Source of the DNA: JALNZF01 sp049793155
Lineage (GTDB): Bacteria; Nitrospirota; UBA9217
Reading direction: 5' to 3'
NCBI GenBank assembly: GCA_049793155.1
Contig: JBARBN010000197.1
Coordinates: forward strand, 1-19,792
DNA: 19,792 nt
In this document: in pieces, positions 7,636 through 14,070 of the stretch
Layout of the letters: every line of letters starts with the position of its first letter
Position numbering within the stretch: the stretch's first letter is position 1
The notes under the pieces: generated by a model
The model's input: only the letters and a program-made list of their open reading frames with translations
What the model was told of the DNA's origin: nothing
The model's database searches: none
Program-made: the position numbers and the translations under genes

Positions 7636-8442
7636 ATGAAGAAAGTTATCATAGTTGTATCACTGCTCGTTCTCATTTGTTCAGGACTCGTGCTGGCGCA
7701 GACGGGAACGAAGAAAAAGCGTCCTCTGGCTGCCGACTACGGAAACGTGGTGATGAACAACTATTCCGAGAAAGCCGGCATGGCACCCGTCGTGTTCCAG
7801 CACTGGCTGCATCGGGCAAGGTTTACCTGCAGGCTGTGTCACGTGGATATCGGCTTCGGCATGAAGGCGGGCACCACCAATGTCAGGGCAAGCGATAACA
7901 TGAAAGGGTATTATTGCGGGACATGCCATAATAGCAATAGGTCGTTCAAAGGGATTGAAAAGATGTTCGAAGCATGTTCGAAAAATCTCACCGCTGAAAA
8001 CGGCAAACGATGCGATAGGTGCCATTCGCTCGGAAAGAGCGTGAAACGGGAATATGACCTTGCTGAGTTTACCGCCAAATTTCCGAAAGAACGGTTCGGG
8101 AATGGAATAAACTGGGAGCAGGCCGAGGAAATGGGGCTCATCAAGCCATTGGACTTCCTTGATGGAGTGTCCATCAAGCGGCCGGCACTTACCATTCAAA
8201 AGGACTTTTCTCTTGACGCGAAGGTTGAGGGCATGCCCTCCATCATCTTTTCCCACAAAAAACACACGGTGTGGAACGGCTGCGAAGTTTGTCATCCCGA
8301 GATATTTATCGGTGTGAAAAAGGGGTCCACGAAATATTCCATGATCGAGATATTTGACGGGAAATACTGCGGCGTGTGCCACGGAAAGGTTGCTTTTCCA
8401 ACGCTTGACTGCCAGCGATGCCATTCAAAGCCGGTGGGATAA
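7636..8442 (+). CDS. Periplasmic hexaheme c7-type cytochrome (first copy)
   Basis: This is a 268-residue exported cytochrome with a Sec signal, MKKVIIVVSLLVLICSGLVLA, cleaved near residue 21-22. Six CXXCH motifs start at Cys 65, 94, 126, 216, 245 and 259. They form two triheme blocks separated by about 85 residues, matching the c7-type triheme domain (TIGR04257 type) in duplicate. Each block opens with F-x-H-xx-(x)H (FQHWLH, FSHKKH), supplying likely distal haem ligands. A non-heme Cys114 lies between hemes 2 and 3. Strong AAGGAGGAG precedes the ATG. It should carry electrons across the periplasm. Its closest visible relative is the second copy at 8846-9631, roughly half identical by eye over the full length. 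Confidence 0.93.
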   Translation: MKKVIIVVSLLVLICSGLVLAQTGTKKKRPLAADYGNVVMNNYSEKAGMAPVVFQHWLHRARFTCRLCHVDIGFGMKAGTTNVRASDNMKGYYCGTCHNSNRSFKGIEKMFEACSKNLTAENGKRCDRCHSLGKSVKREYDLAEFTAKFPKERFGNGINWEQAEEMGLIKPLDFLDGVSIKRPALTIQKDFSLDAKVEGMPSIIFSHKKHTVWNGCEVCHPEIFIGVKKGSTKYSMIEIFDGKYCGVCHGKVAFPTLDCQRCHSKPVG

Positions 8443-8512
8443 GGGCCGCGATGCGATTGAGGGCATTCCATGAAGGGACCTATAAGTTGAAATCCAAGTC
8501 GAGGGAGAGAGT

Positions 8513-8845
8513 ATGAAAAACAGGGAAGGAAGTCTCGCGATCGCGCTGGTCATCGCACTATTGGTATTCTCCGGCATGCCGCTTCTCTCCGATGGCGTAT
8601 TTCTCGCCCCGTCGGCCGCTATTGCAGGGGATGACTGGAAAAATGAGTTCGAGGATATCTGTTCCAAGACCCAGGACTCCATGTCATTCACCGTAGATGA
8701 ACTGAAGGGTCTTCTCGACCGAAGCGATGCATTGAAGCTGCGTATCGAAAAACTTGACGAAACCCAGAGAAAGGTTTATTTAAGAAGGCTCCAGATGTGC
8801 AGGGACCTCCTGCTCTTTGTCATCGAATCCAAGTCAGGAAAGTGA
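8513..8845 (+). CDS. Small exported helical protein with two cysteines
   Basis: This 110-residue protein has an N-terminal signal (hydrophobic 8-24, cleavage near APSAAIA/G at 38-39). The mature part, about 70 residues, is highly charged and helical, with cysteines at 50 (FEDICSKTQDS) and 96 (RRLQMCRDLL). These could join two helices by a disulfide. It has no CXXCH. From memory, similar short proteins accompany multiheme cytochrome genes in delta-proteobacteria and Nitrospirota. GGGAGAG precedes the ATG, and the gene abuts the second cytochrome with no gap. A structural or maturation partner of the flanking cytochromes is inferred. Confidence 0.8.
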   Translation: MKNREGSLAIALVIALLVFSGMPLLSDGVFLAPSAAIAGDDWKNEFEDICSKTQDSMSFTVDELKGLLDRSDALKLRIEKLDETQRKVYLRRLQMCRDLLLFVIESKSGK

Positions 8846-9631
8846 GTGATATTGCCGGTGAATAAAATTATCATTCTTGTCTTGCTTCTCCTCGCTTCTG
8901 GCGACGCCGGTGCGAAGGTCGTTGCACCTGATGAGTATGGCAAGGTCATCATTGCGAATTATTCCGAACGTGCCGGACTTGCTCCCGTTGTGTTCGACCA
9001 TTGGGTTCACCGTGCTCGTTATACGTGCAGGCTCTGTCACATTGATATCGGATTTGCGATGGCGAAGAGTGCTACCTCTATCACGGCAGCTGCCAATAGG
9101 AAGGGCTTGTACTGCGGTACCTGTCATAACGGAAAACGCACATACAACGGCAAGACAATCTTCGCATCCTGCTCGGAGACGATCCAGCAAAAAAATGCTG
9201 CCTGTGAGCGATGTCATTCACTGCAAAGGAGTCGTGTTCAAGGGCAGGACTTCAAATCATTTTTAGAAACAATGCCGAGGAATTCCTCCGGGAACGGTAT
9301 CGACTGGGAGGCGGCGGAAAGCAGCGGACGGATTAAACCCATCGATTTTCTTGAAGGCGTCTCCATACAAAGACCACGTCTCACGGCGCAAAAAGATTTT
9401 GTTATTAATGCGATGGGCACAGGAAACGACGCTGTTGTGTTCTCTCATAAAAAGCATGCCGTCTGGAACGGGTGCGAGGTCTGCCATCCCGATATTTTCC
9501 CGATAAAAAAGGGTGCCGCAAAGTATACGATGCACGAGATAGAGCGGGGAGAGTATTGCGGAGTCTGTCATGATAAGGTCGCGTTCCCGATCCTTGATTG
9601 CAAACGATGTCACAAGGGCGGGGGAAAATAG
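8846..9631 (+). CDS. Periplasmic hexaheme c7-type cytochrome (second copy)
   Basis: This is a 261-residue paralogue of the first cytochrome. It starts at GTG 8846, directly after the stop of the small gene, with AGGAA 5 nt upstream. A second GTG at 8858 is possible but lacks a good ribosome site. The signal peptide (IIILVLLLLASGDAGA) is cleaved near residue 23. CXXCH motifs start at 61, 90, 120, 210, 238 and 252. HWVH (52, 55) and HKKH (201, 204) supply likely extra ligands. Non-heme Cys109 sits where Cys114 does in copy one. Long stretches are shared (YCGTCHN, GVSI-RP, WNGCEVCHP, YCGVCH-KVAFP). It was clearly produced by duplication. No clear terminator is seen in 9632-9718. Confidence 0.93.
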   Translation: MILPVNKIIILVLLLLASGDAGAKVVAPDEYGKVIIANYSERAGLAPVVFDHWVHRARYTCRLCHIDIGFAMAKSATSITAAANRKGLYCGTCHNGKRTYNGKTIFASCSETIQQKNAACERCHSLQRSRVQGQDFKSFLETMPRNSSGNGIDWEAAESSGRIKPIDFLEGVSIQRPRLTAQKDFVINAMGTGNDAVVFSHKKHAVWNGCEVCHPDIFPIKKGAAKYTMHEIERGEYCGVCHDKVAFPILDCKRCHKGGGK

Positions 9632-9718
9632 AAGAGCACATCCCGCCTGTAAAGAAAATGTCCCGTAACCGACGCAGCAATATTATCGAAAGATTGTCAC
9701 GCTGACCGGTCGGCCAAC

Positions 9719-10105
9719 TTACTTCTTCTTTTCCTTCAGCAACGTTTCGAGGGCTGCAAAGGGTTTATGCATGGCAACAACCTCTTTATTGCCGCCAGGC
9801 GTTGCCTTTTCAAACGTTGCTTCATCGAGATACTCCTGGTGCTCCATATCGTGGCAGTAAAGACAGAGCAGCTCCCAGTTGCTGCCGTCAGGCGGGTTGT
9901 TATCGTGGTTATGGTCCTTGTGATGGACCGTGAGCTCGCGAAGTTTTTTCCCTTCGAATTCCCGTCCGCACCGCGCGCAGATCGATGGGTACAGCTTGAG
10001 CGCCTGGTCCCTGTAGGTCCTCTCCCGGAGGTCGCGATGGTGCCGCACTTCTGAGATGATTCGTTCCTGTTGATTGTACTCTGGCTGGGAGTCCTTTGCT
10101 GACAC
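9719..10105 (-). CDS. yajD: YajD-type HNH nuclease family protein
   Basis: This is a 128-residue protein matching the short YajD family, 115 residues in E. coli. A zinc-binding CARC pair lies at 43-46, RELTVHHKDHNHDNNP carries the HNH-like histidines (61, 62, 65), and ELLCLYCHDMEH (C81, C84, H89) closes the motif. The C-terminus, KPFAALETLLKEKKK, also follows the family. I choose GTG 10105: AAGGG lies 7-8 nt upstream. The longer open frame would overlap dusB entirely and its sequence is not protein-like. It begins 36 bp after the dusB stop and is probably co-transcribed. The cellular role of YajD is not established, and nuclease activity is inferred from motif only. Confidence 0.88.
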   Translation of the reverse strand: MSAKDSQPEYNQQERIISEVRHHRDLRERTYRDQALKLYPSICARCGREFEGKKLRELTVHHKDHNHDNNPPDGSNWELLCLYCHDMEHQEYLDEATFEKATPGGNKEVVAMHKPFAALETLLKEKKK

Positions 10106-10140
10106 GTGCGCACCCTTCGGTTTTTGATTTGGCGAAGCTG

Positions 10141-11145
10141 TTACTGCGGACAAGAGGCCTGATGAAGTGCCGTGACACTCCGCCGCAGTCCTTCGAAGTA
10201 TTCCCCGATCTCCCGCCGCACCTCCTGAACAGTCGCCAGATGGTTGATCGTCGTTCTGAATTCCGCGGCGCCATGCAGGCCTTTTGTGTACCAGCAGAGA
10301 TGCTTGCGCATCTCGCGAACGCCGAGGGTTTCGCCGAGCAATTTGACCATATCGCTCAGGTGGCGGAGCATGATCGCTTGACGCTCTTCGTGGGAAGGGT
10401 GGGCGGATACGAGGCCGGTCTCGAGATACTGCTTTGTTTCGCGAAAGATCCACGGATATCCCTGGATCGCCCGTGCGATCATTACGCCATTGCATCCTGT
10501 TTCGTCCATCATCCTCTTTGCGTCCTGCGCGGAGCGCACATCACCGTTCCCGATCACCGGTATGCCGACGGACTTCTTTACGACCTTGATCATGCCCCAG
10601 TCCGCGTGTCCCGAGAAGCCCTGCGCCTTGGTCCTCGCGTGCACGGTCACCGCTGCGATTCCAGCCGCTTCGGCAGCCTGCGCCACATCCACAGCCACGA
10701 TGCTCTTTGCATCCCATCCGAGCCGCATCTTGACCAGGACAGGAACTCTCGATGCCCCGACGACAGCCGCCATGATCTCTTTAGCAAGTCCGAGATCGCG
10801 AAGGAGTGCCGCACCGGCGCCGGATTTCAGGATCTTGGGCACCGGGCAACCCATATTGATATCGATGAAGTCCACTTCGCCCTGCGATACGATATGTGCC
10901 GCCTCCGCCATGGATGCGGGTTTCGACCCGAAGATCTGGAACACGACGGGGCGCTCGACGGGGTCGGTGCGAAGCATGCCGTGGGTGCGCTTATGCTCCC
11001 TGATCAGCGCTTCGACGCTCACCATCTCCGAAAATACGAGTCCGGCGCCGAGCTCTTTGCAAATCCTGCGGAAAGGAAAGTCGGAAATGCCGGCCATTGG
11101 TGCAAGCACAAGGGGATTGATCTTGAGCATATCTCGAATCTGCAT
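10141..11145 (-). CDS. dusB: tRNA-dihydrouridine synthase (DusB type)
   Basis: This 334-residue FMN-dependent TIM-barrel enzyme reduces uridines in the tRNA D-loop region. The N-terminal PLVLAPMAGISDFPFR is the flavin-binding start of the barrel. DFIDINMGCPVPK carries the catalytic Cys100. VTVHARTKAQGFSGHADW and PVIGNGDVRS provide the phosphate- and FMN-binding loops. RAIQGYPWIF and the C-terminal helical domain complete the family pattern, favouring the DusB/NifR3 branch. ATG 11145 has no Shine-Dalgarno; TATAAT ends 7 nt upstream, so it may be leaderless. ATG 11130 is a weaker alternative. yajD follows 36 bp downstream. Confidence 0.92.
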   Translation of the reverse strand: MQIRDMLKINPLVLAPMAGISDFPFRRICKELGAGLVFSEMVSVEALIREHKRTHGMLRTDPVERPVVFQIFGSKPASMAEAAHIVSQGEVDFIDINMGCPVPKILKSGAGAALLRDLGLAKEIMAAVVGASRVPVLVKMRLGWDAKSIVAVDVAQAAEAAGIAAVTVHARTKAQGFSGHADWGMIKVVKKSVGIPVIGNGDVRSAQDAKRMMDETGCNGVMIARAIQGYPWIFRETKQYLETGLVSAHPSHEERQAIMLRHLSDMVKLLGETLGVREMRKHLCWYTKGLHGAAEFRTTINHLATVQEVRREIGEYFEGLRRSVTALHQASCPQ

Positions 11146-11158
11146 AGGGGATATTATA
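11146..11158 (-). promoter_or_regulatory. Perfect -10 box immediately upstream of dusB
   Basis: On the minus strand TATAAT (11153-11158) is followed by ATCCCCT and then ATG 11145. No convincing -35 is found 16-18 nt further upstream. The position would put the transcript start at or beside the start codon. Confidence 0.45.
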
Positions 11159-11242
11159 ACCGAAAGGAAGGGAAATGCGAGGGCTTTTTGAACTCATTGC
11201 ACAAACCAATGTGCGCGTGAGAGAAAGAAAGAATTTATAGCA

Positions 11243-11950
11243 TCACTTCTTCAGCAGTTCCCCCACGGTCACCAGAGTAAACCCCTTCTTTCGCAGGTCG
11301 TCAATGATGGCGGGCAGTACCTCCGCGGTGTGGACGCCCTTCCTGTTCATATGGAACACGATGATGCTCCCGGCTTTTGCTTCCCGCGCTATGCCGCGCA
11401 TGATCCGCCGGGCGGAAAGTCCGGGATCCGGGTCACCGGAAGCAATATCATACTGGATGGTCACGAGTCCGGCTTTTTGCGCGAGAGCGGCCACCCGCTC
11501 ATCAACCTCACCGTAGGGAGGGCGAAAATAGCGCGGTGTCCGCCCGGTTGTTTTTTTGATGATCGCCTGAGTCCGCTTGAGCTCCCTCAAAATCCGATCA
11601 TCGTCCTTTTCGAGCAGATGGGGATGCCAGAAGGCATGGTTTGCGATCTCGAATTGGGGCTGGGCAGCGAGGAACTTTACCGTTTTCAGGTTTTTCTCCA
11701 CCCATCGACCGCTCAGAAAAAGTGTGGCCGGTGTTTTTTCGCGGAGCAGGACCTCGATGACCTTTTCGTCGTACTCATCGGGCAGGGTCGTGGGGCAGGC
11801 GTCGAAGGTGATCGCGATCTCACGTGAGTCCCTGCGGCCGTGCTCGATAACGAGACCGTTCGCGACAGAGTATGAACAAAGGGACAAAAGGACGATAAAA
11901 CTTCCCAGAACGCGGCCGAAGAATTTTATGTGGACCTGTAATCGCGACAT
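11243..11950 (-). CDS. Exported NodB-type polysaccharide deacetylase
   Basis: This is a 235-residue carbohydrate esterase 4-type protein with an N-terminal signal or anchor (FFGRVLGSFIVLLSLCSYSVA). NodB motifs are visible in order: ITFDACP (catalytic Asp50), ANHAFWHPH (His105, His109), YFRPPYGE (143-148), YDIASGDPDPG, and GSIIVFHM (His200). Motif 1 reads TFDAC rather than TFDD. This variant is common in a branch of the family, but it loses the usual second metal-site Asp. It probably removes acyl groups from peptidoglycan or surface polysaccharide in the periplasm. ATG 11950 is chosen over ATG 11956 from the promoter position. There is no Shine-Dalgarno for either. Confidence 0.88.
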   Translation of the reverse strand: MSRLQVHIKFFGRVLGSFIVLLSLCSYSVANGLVIEHGRRDSREIAITFDACPTTLPDEYDEKVIEVLLREKTPATLFLSGRWVEKNLKTVKFLAAQPQFEIANHAFWHPHLLEKDDDRILRELKRTQAIIKKTTGRTPRYFRPPYGEVDERVAALAQKAGLVTIQYDIASGDPDPGLSARRIMRGIAREAKAGSIIVFHMNRKGVHTAEVLPAIIDDLRKKGFTLVTVGELLKK

Positions 11951-11959
11951 AATCATCGT

Positions 11960-11988
11960 ATTTTATACCGGGGAACATGAGGGGTCAA
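11960..11988 (-). promoter_or_regulatory. Sigma70 promoter of the deacetylase, near-leaderless geometry
   Basis: On the minus strand TTGACC (11983-11988), a 17-nt spacer and TAAAAT (11960-11965) match 5/6 in each box. Initiation 7 nt downstream falls at about 11952-11953, two or three bases before ATG 11950. No ribosome-binding sequence can fit. Confidence 0.65.
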
Positions 11989-12013
11989 TGATAAAAAGGT
12001 GAAAAGCAGGCCG

Positions 12014-12048
12014 AAAAAAACCGGGGACCGATTATATCGGGCCCCGGT
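12014..12048 (-). terminator. Rho-independent terminator of glnA
   Basis: Read on the minus strand, ACCGGGG-C-CCGAT, loop ATA, ATCGG-T-CCCCGGT forms a 12-bp stem with one mismatch (12020-12048). It is followed by seven T (12014-12020). It lies 27 bp after the glnA stop and just upstream of the deacetylase promoter. Confidence 0.9.
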
Positions 12049-12075
12049 CGTGTTCTTACAGTTCATTGAAAAAAG

Positions 12076-13488
12076 TTAGATGTCGTAATACAGGAAAAAT
12101 TCATACGGATGCGGCCGCAGACGAAGTGCGTCCACTTCCTTGGTCCGTTTGTAGTTGATCCACATTTCGATCGCGTCCTTGGTGAAGACATCCCCCTTCA
12201 GAAGAAAATTGTGGTCCGCCTCGAGGTTGTCCAACGCCTCTTCGAGTGATGCAGGCATTGTCGGCACGCTCGCCAATTCTTCTGGCGCCATATCGTAGAT
12301 GTCCTTATCGAGGGGCTGACCTGGATCGATCTTGTTCTCGATTCCGTCGAGACCGGCCATCAGCATGGCCGCAAATGCGAGATACGGATTGCAGGATGGG
12401 TCGGGGAACCTTACCTCGGCACGTTTAGCTTTTGGGTTTGCGCTGTACATGGGGATGCGAATGGAGGCCGAGCGGTTTCTGCTTGAGTAGGCAAGGTTCA
12501 CCGGAGCCTCGAAGCCAGGGGTCAGCCGCTTGTACGAATTTGTGGTCGGGTTCGTGAACGCTGCGAGCACCTTGGCATGTTTCAAAATGCCGCCGATGTA
12601 GTGAAGTGCGAGTTTGGAGAGACCCGCATATTCGCTGCCGGAGAACAGCGGTTTGCCGCCCTTCCAGATTGACTGGTGCGTGTGCATGCCCGAGCCGTTA
12701 TCACCGAATAGCGGTTTCGGCATGAAGGTCACGGTTTTGTTGTGCCGTTTTGCTACGTTTTTGATGATGTACTTAAAGTACATGAGCTGGTCCGCGCATT
12801 TCACGAGAGGGCTGAAACGGATATCGATCTCGGCCTGACCGGCGGTGGCTACCTCATGGTGCTGCCGCTCGACGTAGATGCCGACCTTCTGCATCTCCGC
12901 CACCATCTCGGTGCGGATGTCCTCCTGGCTATCGACGGGAGGAACGGGAAAGTAGCCTTCCTTATGGCGCGGCTTATAGCCGAGGTTCGGTTTTTCGTCC
13001 TTGCCACTGTTCCATATGCCTTCAATACTGTCAATGTGGTAATAGCCCTCATGGGAGTTCTGGTCGAAGCGTACATCATCGAAGATGAAGAACTCGGCCT
13101 CGGGTCCGAAAAATGCCGTATCACCAATGCCGGATGACTTGAGGTACGACTCGGCCTTCTGGGCTATGTGGCGCGGGTCGCGTGAGTAGCGCTCCTTGGT
13201 GATAGGATCAACGATGTTGCAGATGAGCGAGAGCGTCGGGTATCTGGTGAACGGGTCCATCACTGCGGTCGCCGGATCAGGTACGACGAGCATGTCGCTC
13301 GTATGGATGGCCTGCCATCCGCGGATGCTGGAGCCGTCGAAGCCGAGCCCTTCCTCGAAAACACCCTCGGTCAGTTCGTCCACGGGTACGGAAAAATGCT
13401 GCCACAACCCGGGATAGTCCATGAACTTGAAATCAACCATCATTGCCTTGCTCTCTTTTGCCAGCTGCAGTACGTCCTTGGGTTTCAT
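12076..13488 (-). CDS. glnA: Glutamine synthetase, type I (GSI-beta)
   Basis: This 470-residue enzyme makes glutamine from glutamate, ammonia and ATP, probably as a cytosolic dodecamer. Visible family marks are GLGFDGSSIRGW (48-58), FFGPEAEFFIFD (metal ligands), HHEVATAGQAEID, KPLFGDNGSGMHTHQS (ATP/metal site), NPTTNSYKRL, the NRSASIRIP arginine loop and AEVRFPDPSCNPYLAF. Tyr398 in DKDIYDMAPEE aligns with the adenylylation tyrosine of GSI-beta enzymes, so control by GlnE-type adenylylation is expected. A strong AGGAGGA precedes the ATG. It follows glnB on the same strand across a 105-bp gap carrying a hairpin repeat, and ends in a strong terminator. Confidence 0.97.
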   Translation of the reverse strand: MKPKDVLQLAKESKAMMVDFKFMDYPGLWQHFSVPVDELTEGVFEEGLGFDGSSIRGWQAIHTSDMLVVPDPATAVMDPFTRYPTLSLICNIVDPITKERYSRDPRHIAQKAESYLKSSGIGDTAFFGPEAEFFIFDDVRFDQNSHEGYYHIDSIEGIWNSGKDEKPNLGYKPRHKEGYFPVPPVDSQEDIRTEMVAEMQKVGIYVERQHHEVATAGQAEIDIRFSPLVKCADQLMYFKYIIKNVAKRHNKTVTFMPKPLFGDNGSGMHTHQSIWKGGKPLFSGSEYAGLSKLALHYIGGILKHAKVLAAFTNPTTNSYKRLTPGFEAPVNLAYSSRNRSASIRIPMYSANPKAKRAEVRFPDPSCNPYLAFAAMLMAGLDGIENKIDPGQPLDKDIYDMAPEELASVPTMPASLEEALDNLEADHNFLLKGDVFTKDAIEMWINYKRTKEVDALRLRPHPYEFFLYYDI

Positions 13489-13530
13489 TGGTTCCTCCTC
13501 TAGTTAAGCTCAAGAATTCAGTTGTCAGGA

Positions 13531-13593
13531 GCCAGAGTCCAGAAGTCGTTTCATGTCGATCTGACTTCCGTCGTCTGACTTCTGTATTCTGTC
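13531..13593. repeat. Imperfect 17-bp inverted repeat between glnB and glnA
   Basis: The arms 13531-13547 and 13577-13593 are reverse complements at 14 of 17 positions, with the perfect 8-bp core CAGAAGTC/GACTTCTG innermost (13540-13547/13577-13584). The 29-nt loop contains further GACTT/AAGTC-like words. The right arm abuts the glnB stop codon. The CAGAAGTC/GTATTCTG wording resembles dispersed intergenic repeats seen in many environmental genomes. Its place inside the glnBA transcript could also make it an mRNA-processing or attenuation hairpin. Confidence 0.6.
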
Positions 13594-13932
13594 TTAAATT
13601 GCCGGTTCCCCGCGCTCACCTGTGCGGATGCGGATAACGTCCTCCACGGGCGTGACAAAGATCTTGCCGTCACCGATCCGACCTGTCTTTGCCGAGGTTT
13701 CTATGGTCTCGATGATCTTTGGAACAAGGCTATCGGCAGCGATGATCTCGAGCTTCACCTTGGGCAGGAAGTCAACAACGTACTCCGCTCCACGATAGAG
13801 TTCAGTATGGCCTTTTTGCCTGCCGAACCCTTTAACTTCAGTCACCGTGATTCCCTGGACTCCGATCGCATTCAGTGCATCTTTAACCTCGTCAAGTTTG
13901 AACGGTTTGATGACGGCCTCGATCTTCTTCAT
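13594..13932 (-). CDS. glnB: Nitrogen regulatory protein P-II
   Basis: This 112-residue PII protein is a trimeric sensor of 2-oxoglutarate, ATP/ADP and glutamine status. It starts MKKIEAVIKPFKLDEVK. The T-loop, GFGRQKGHTELYRGAEYVVD, has Tyr51, the uridylylation site. The B-loop TGRIGDGKIFV and the C-terminal VIRIRTGERG complete the family signature. A G-rich stretch (GGGGGG, about 9 nt before the ATG) serves as ribosome site. It leads a two-gene operon with glnA, so PII and its classical target are made together. Tyr51 implies a GlnD-type uridylyltransferase elsewhere in the genome. Confidence 0.97.
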   Translation of the reverse strand: MKKIEAVIKPFKLDEVKDALNAIGVQGITVTEVKGFGRQKGHTELYRGAEYVVDFLPKVKLEIIAADSLVPKIIETIETSAKTGRIGDGKIFVTPVEDVIRIRTGERGEPAI

Positions 13933-13963
13933 GAAAAGTAACCCCCCGAATGTCTAATTAATA

Positions 13964-13979
13964 AGCAATTTTGATGCTA
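13964..13979 (-). promoter_or_regulatory. Candidate sigma54 (-24/-12) promoter of glnBA
   Basis: On the minus strand TAGCATC-AAAA-TTGCT lines up with TGGCACG-N4-TTGCW at the exact sigma54 spacing. The -12 element is intact; the -24 element has GG changed to AG. The predicted start, near 13953, leaves about 20 nt to ATG 13932. Sigma54/NtrC control of glnBA is common, but the imperfect -24 element keeps this tentative. Confidence 0.4.
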
Positions 13980-13990
13980 AATCGTAACAT

Positions 13991-13996
13991 ATTATA
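13991..13996 (-). promoter_or_regulatory. Possible sigma70 -10 box upstream of glnB
   Basis: A perfect TATAAT on the minus strand sits in an A/T-rich tract. No convincing -35 lies 16-18 nt upstream. If used, it would give a second, constitutive start near 13984, upstream of the sigma54-like site. Confidence 0.3.
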
Positions 13997-14070
13997 TTTC
14001 AAGTTGTTATGTTTTTTTTAAAGTGGCGGGGATGCACAAAAAACGGTCAGTAGCCCAAAATATAGGCATT

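Noticed and set aside
9632..9718. Terminator between the cytochrome cassette and yajD
   Set aside because: Only a short GACCGGTC palindrome without a T-run is present, so termination may be Rho-dependent or weak.
10106..10495. N-terminal extension of the yajD frame
   Set aside because: It lies within dusB in another frame and reads as low-complexity Arg/Pro sequence. GTG 10105 has a ribosome site and gives the family length.
10096..11220. Long plus-strand open frame antisense to dusB
   Set aside because: It is His/Arg/Cys-rich with no domain pattern, and dusB covers the same bases with clear catalytic motifs.
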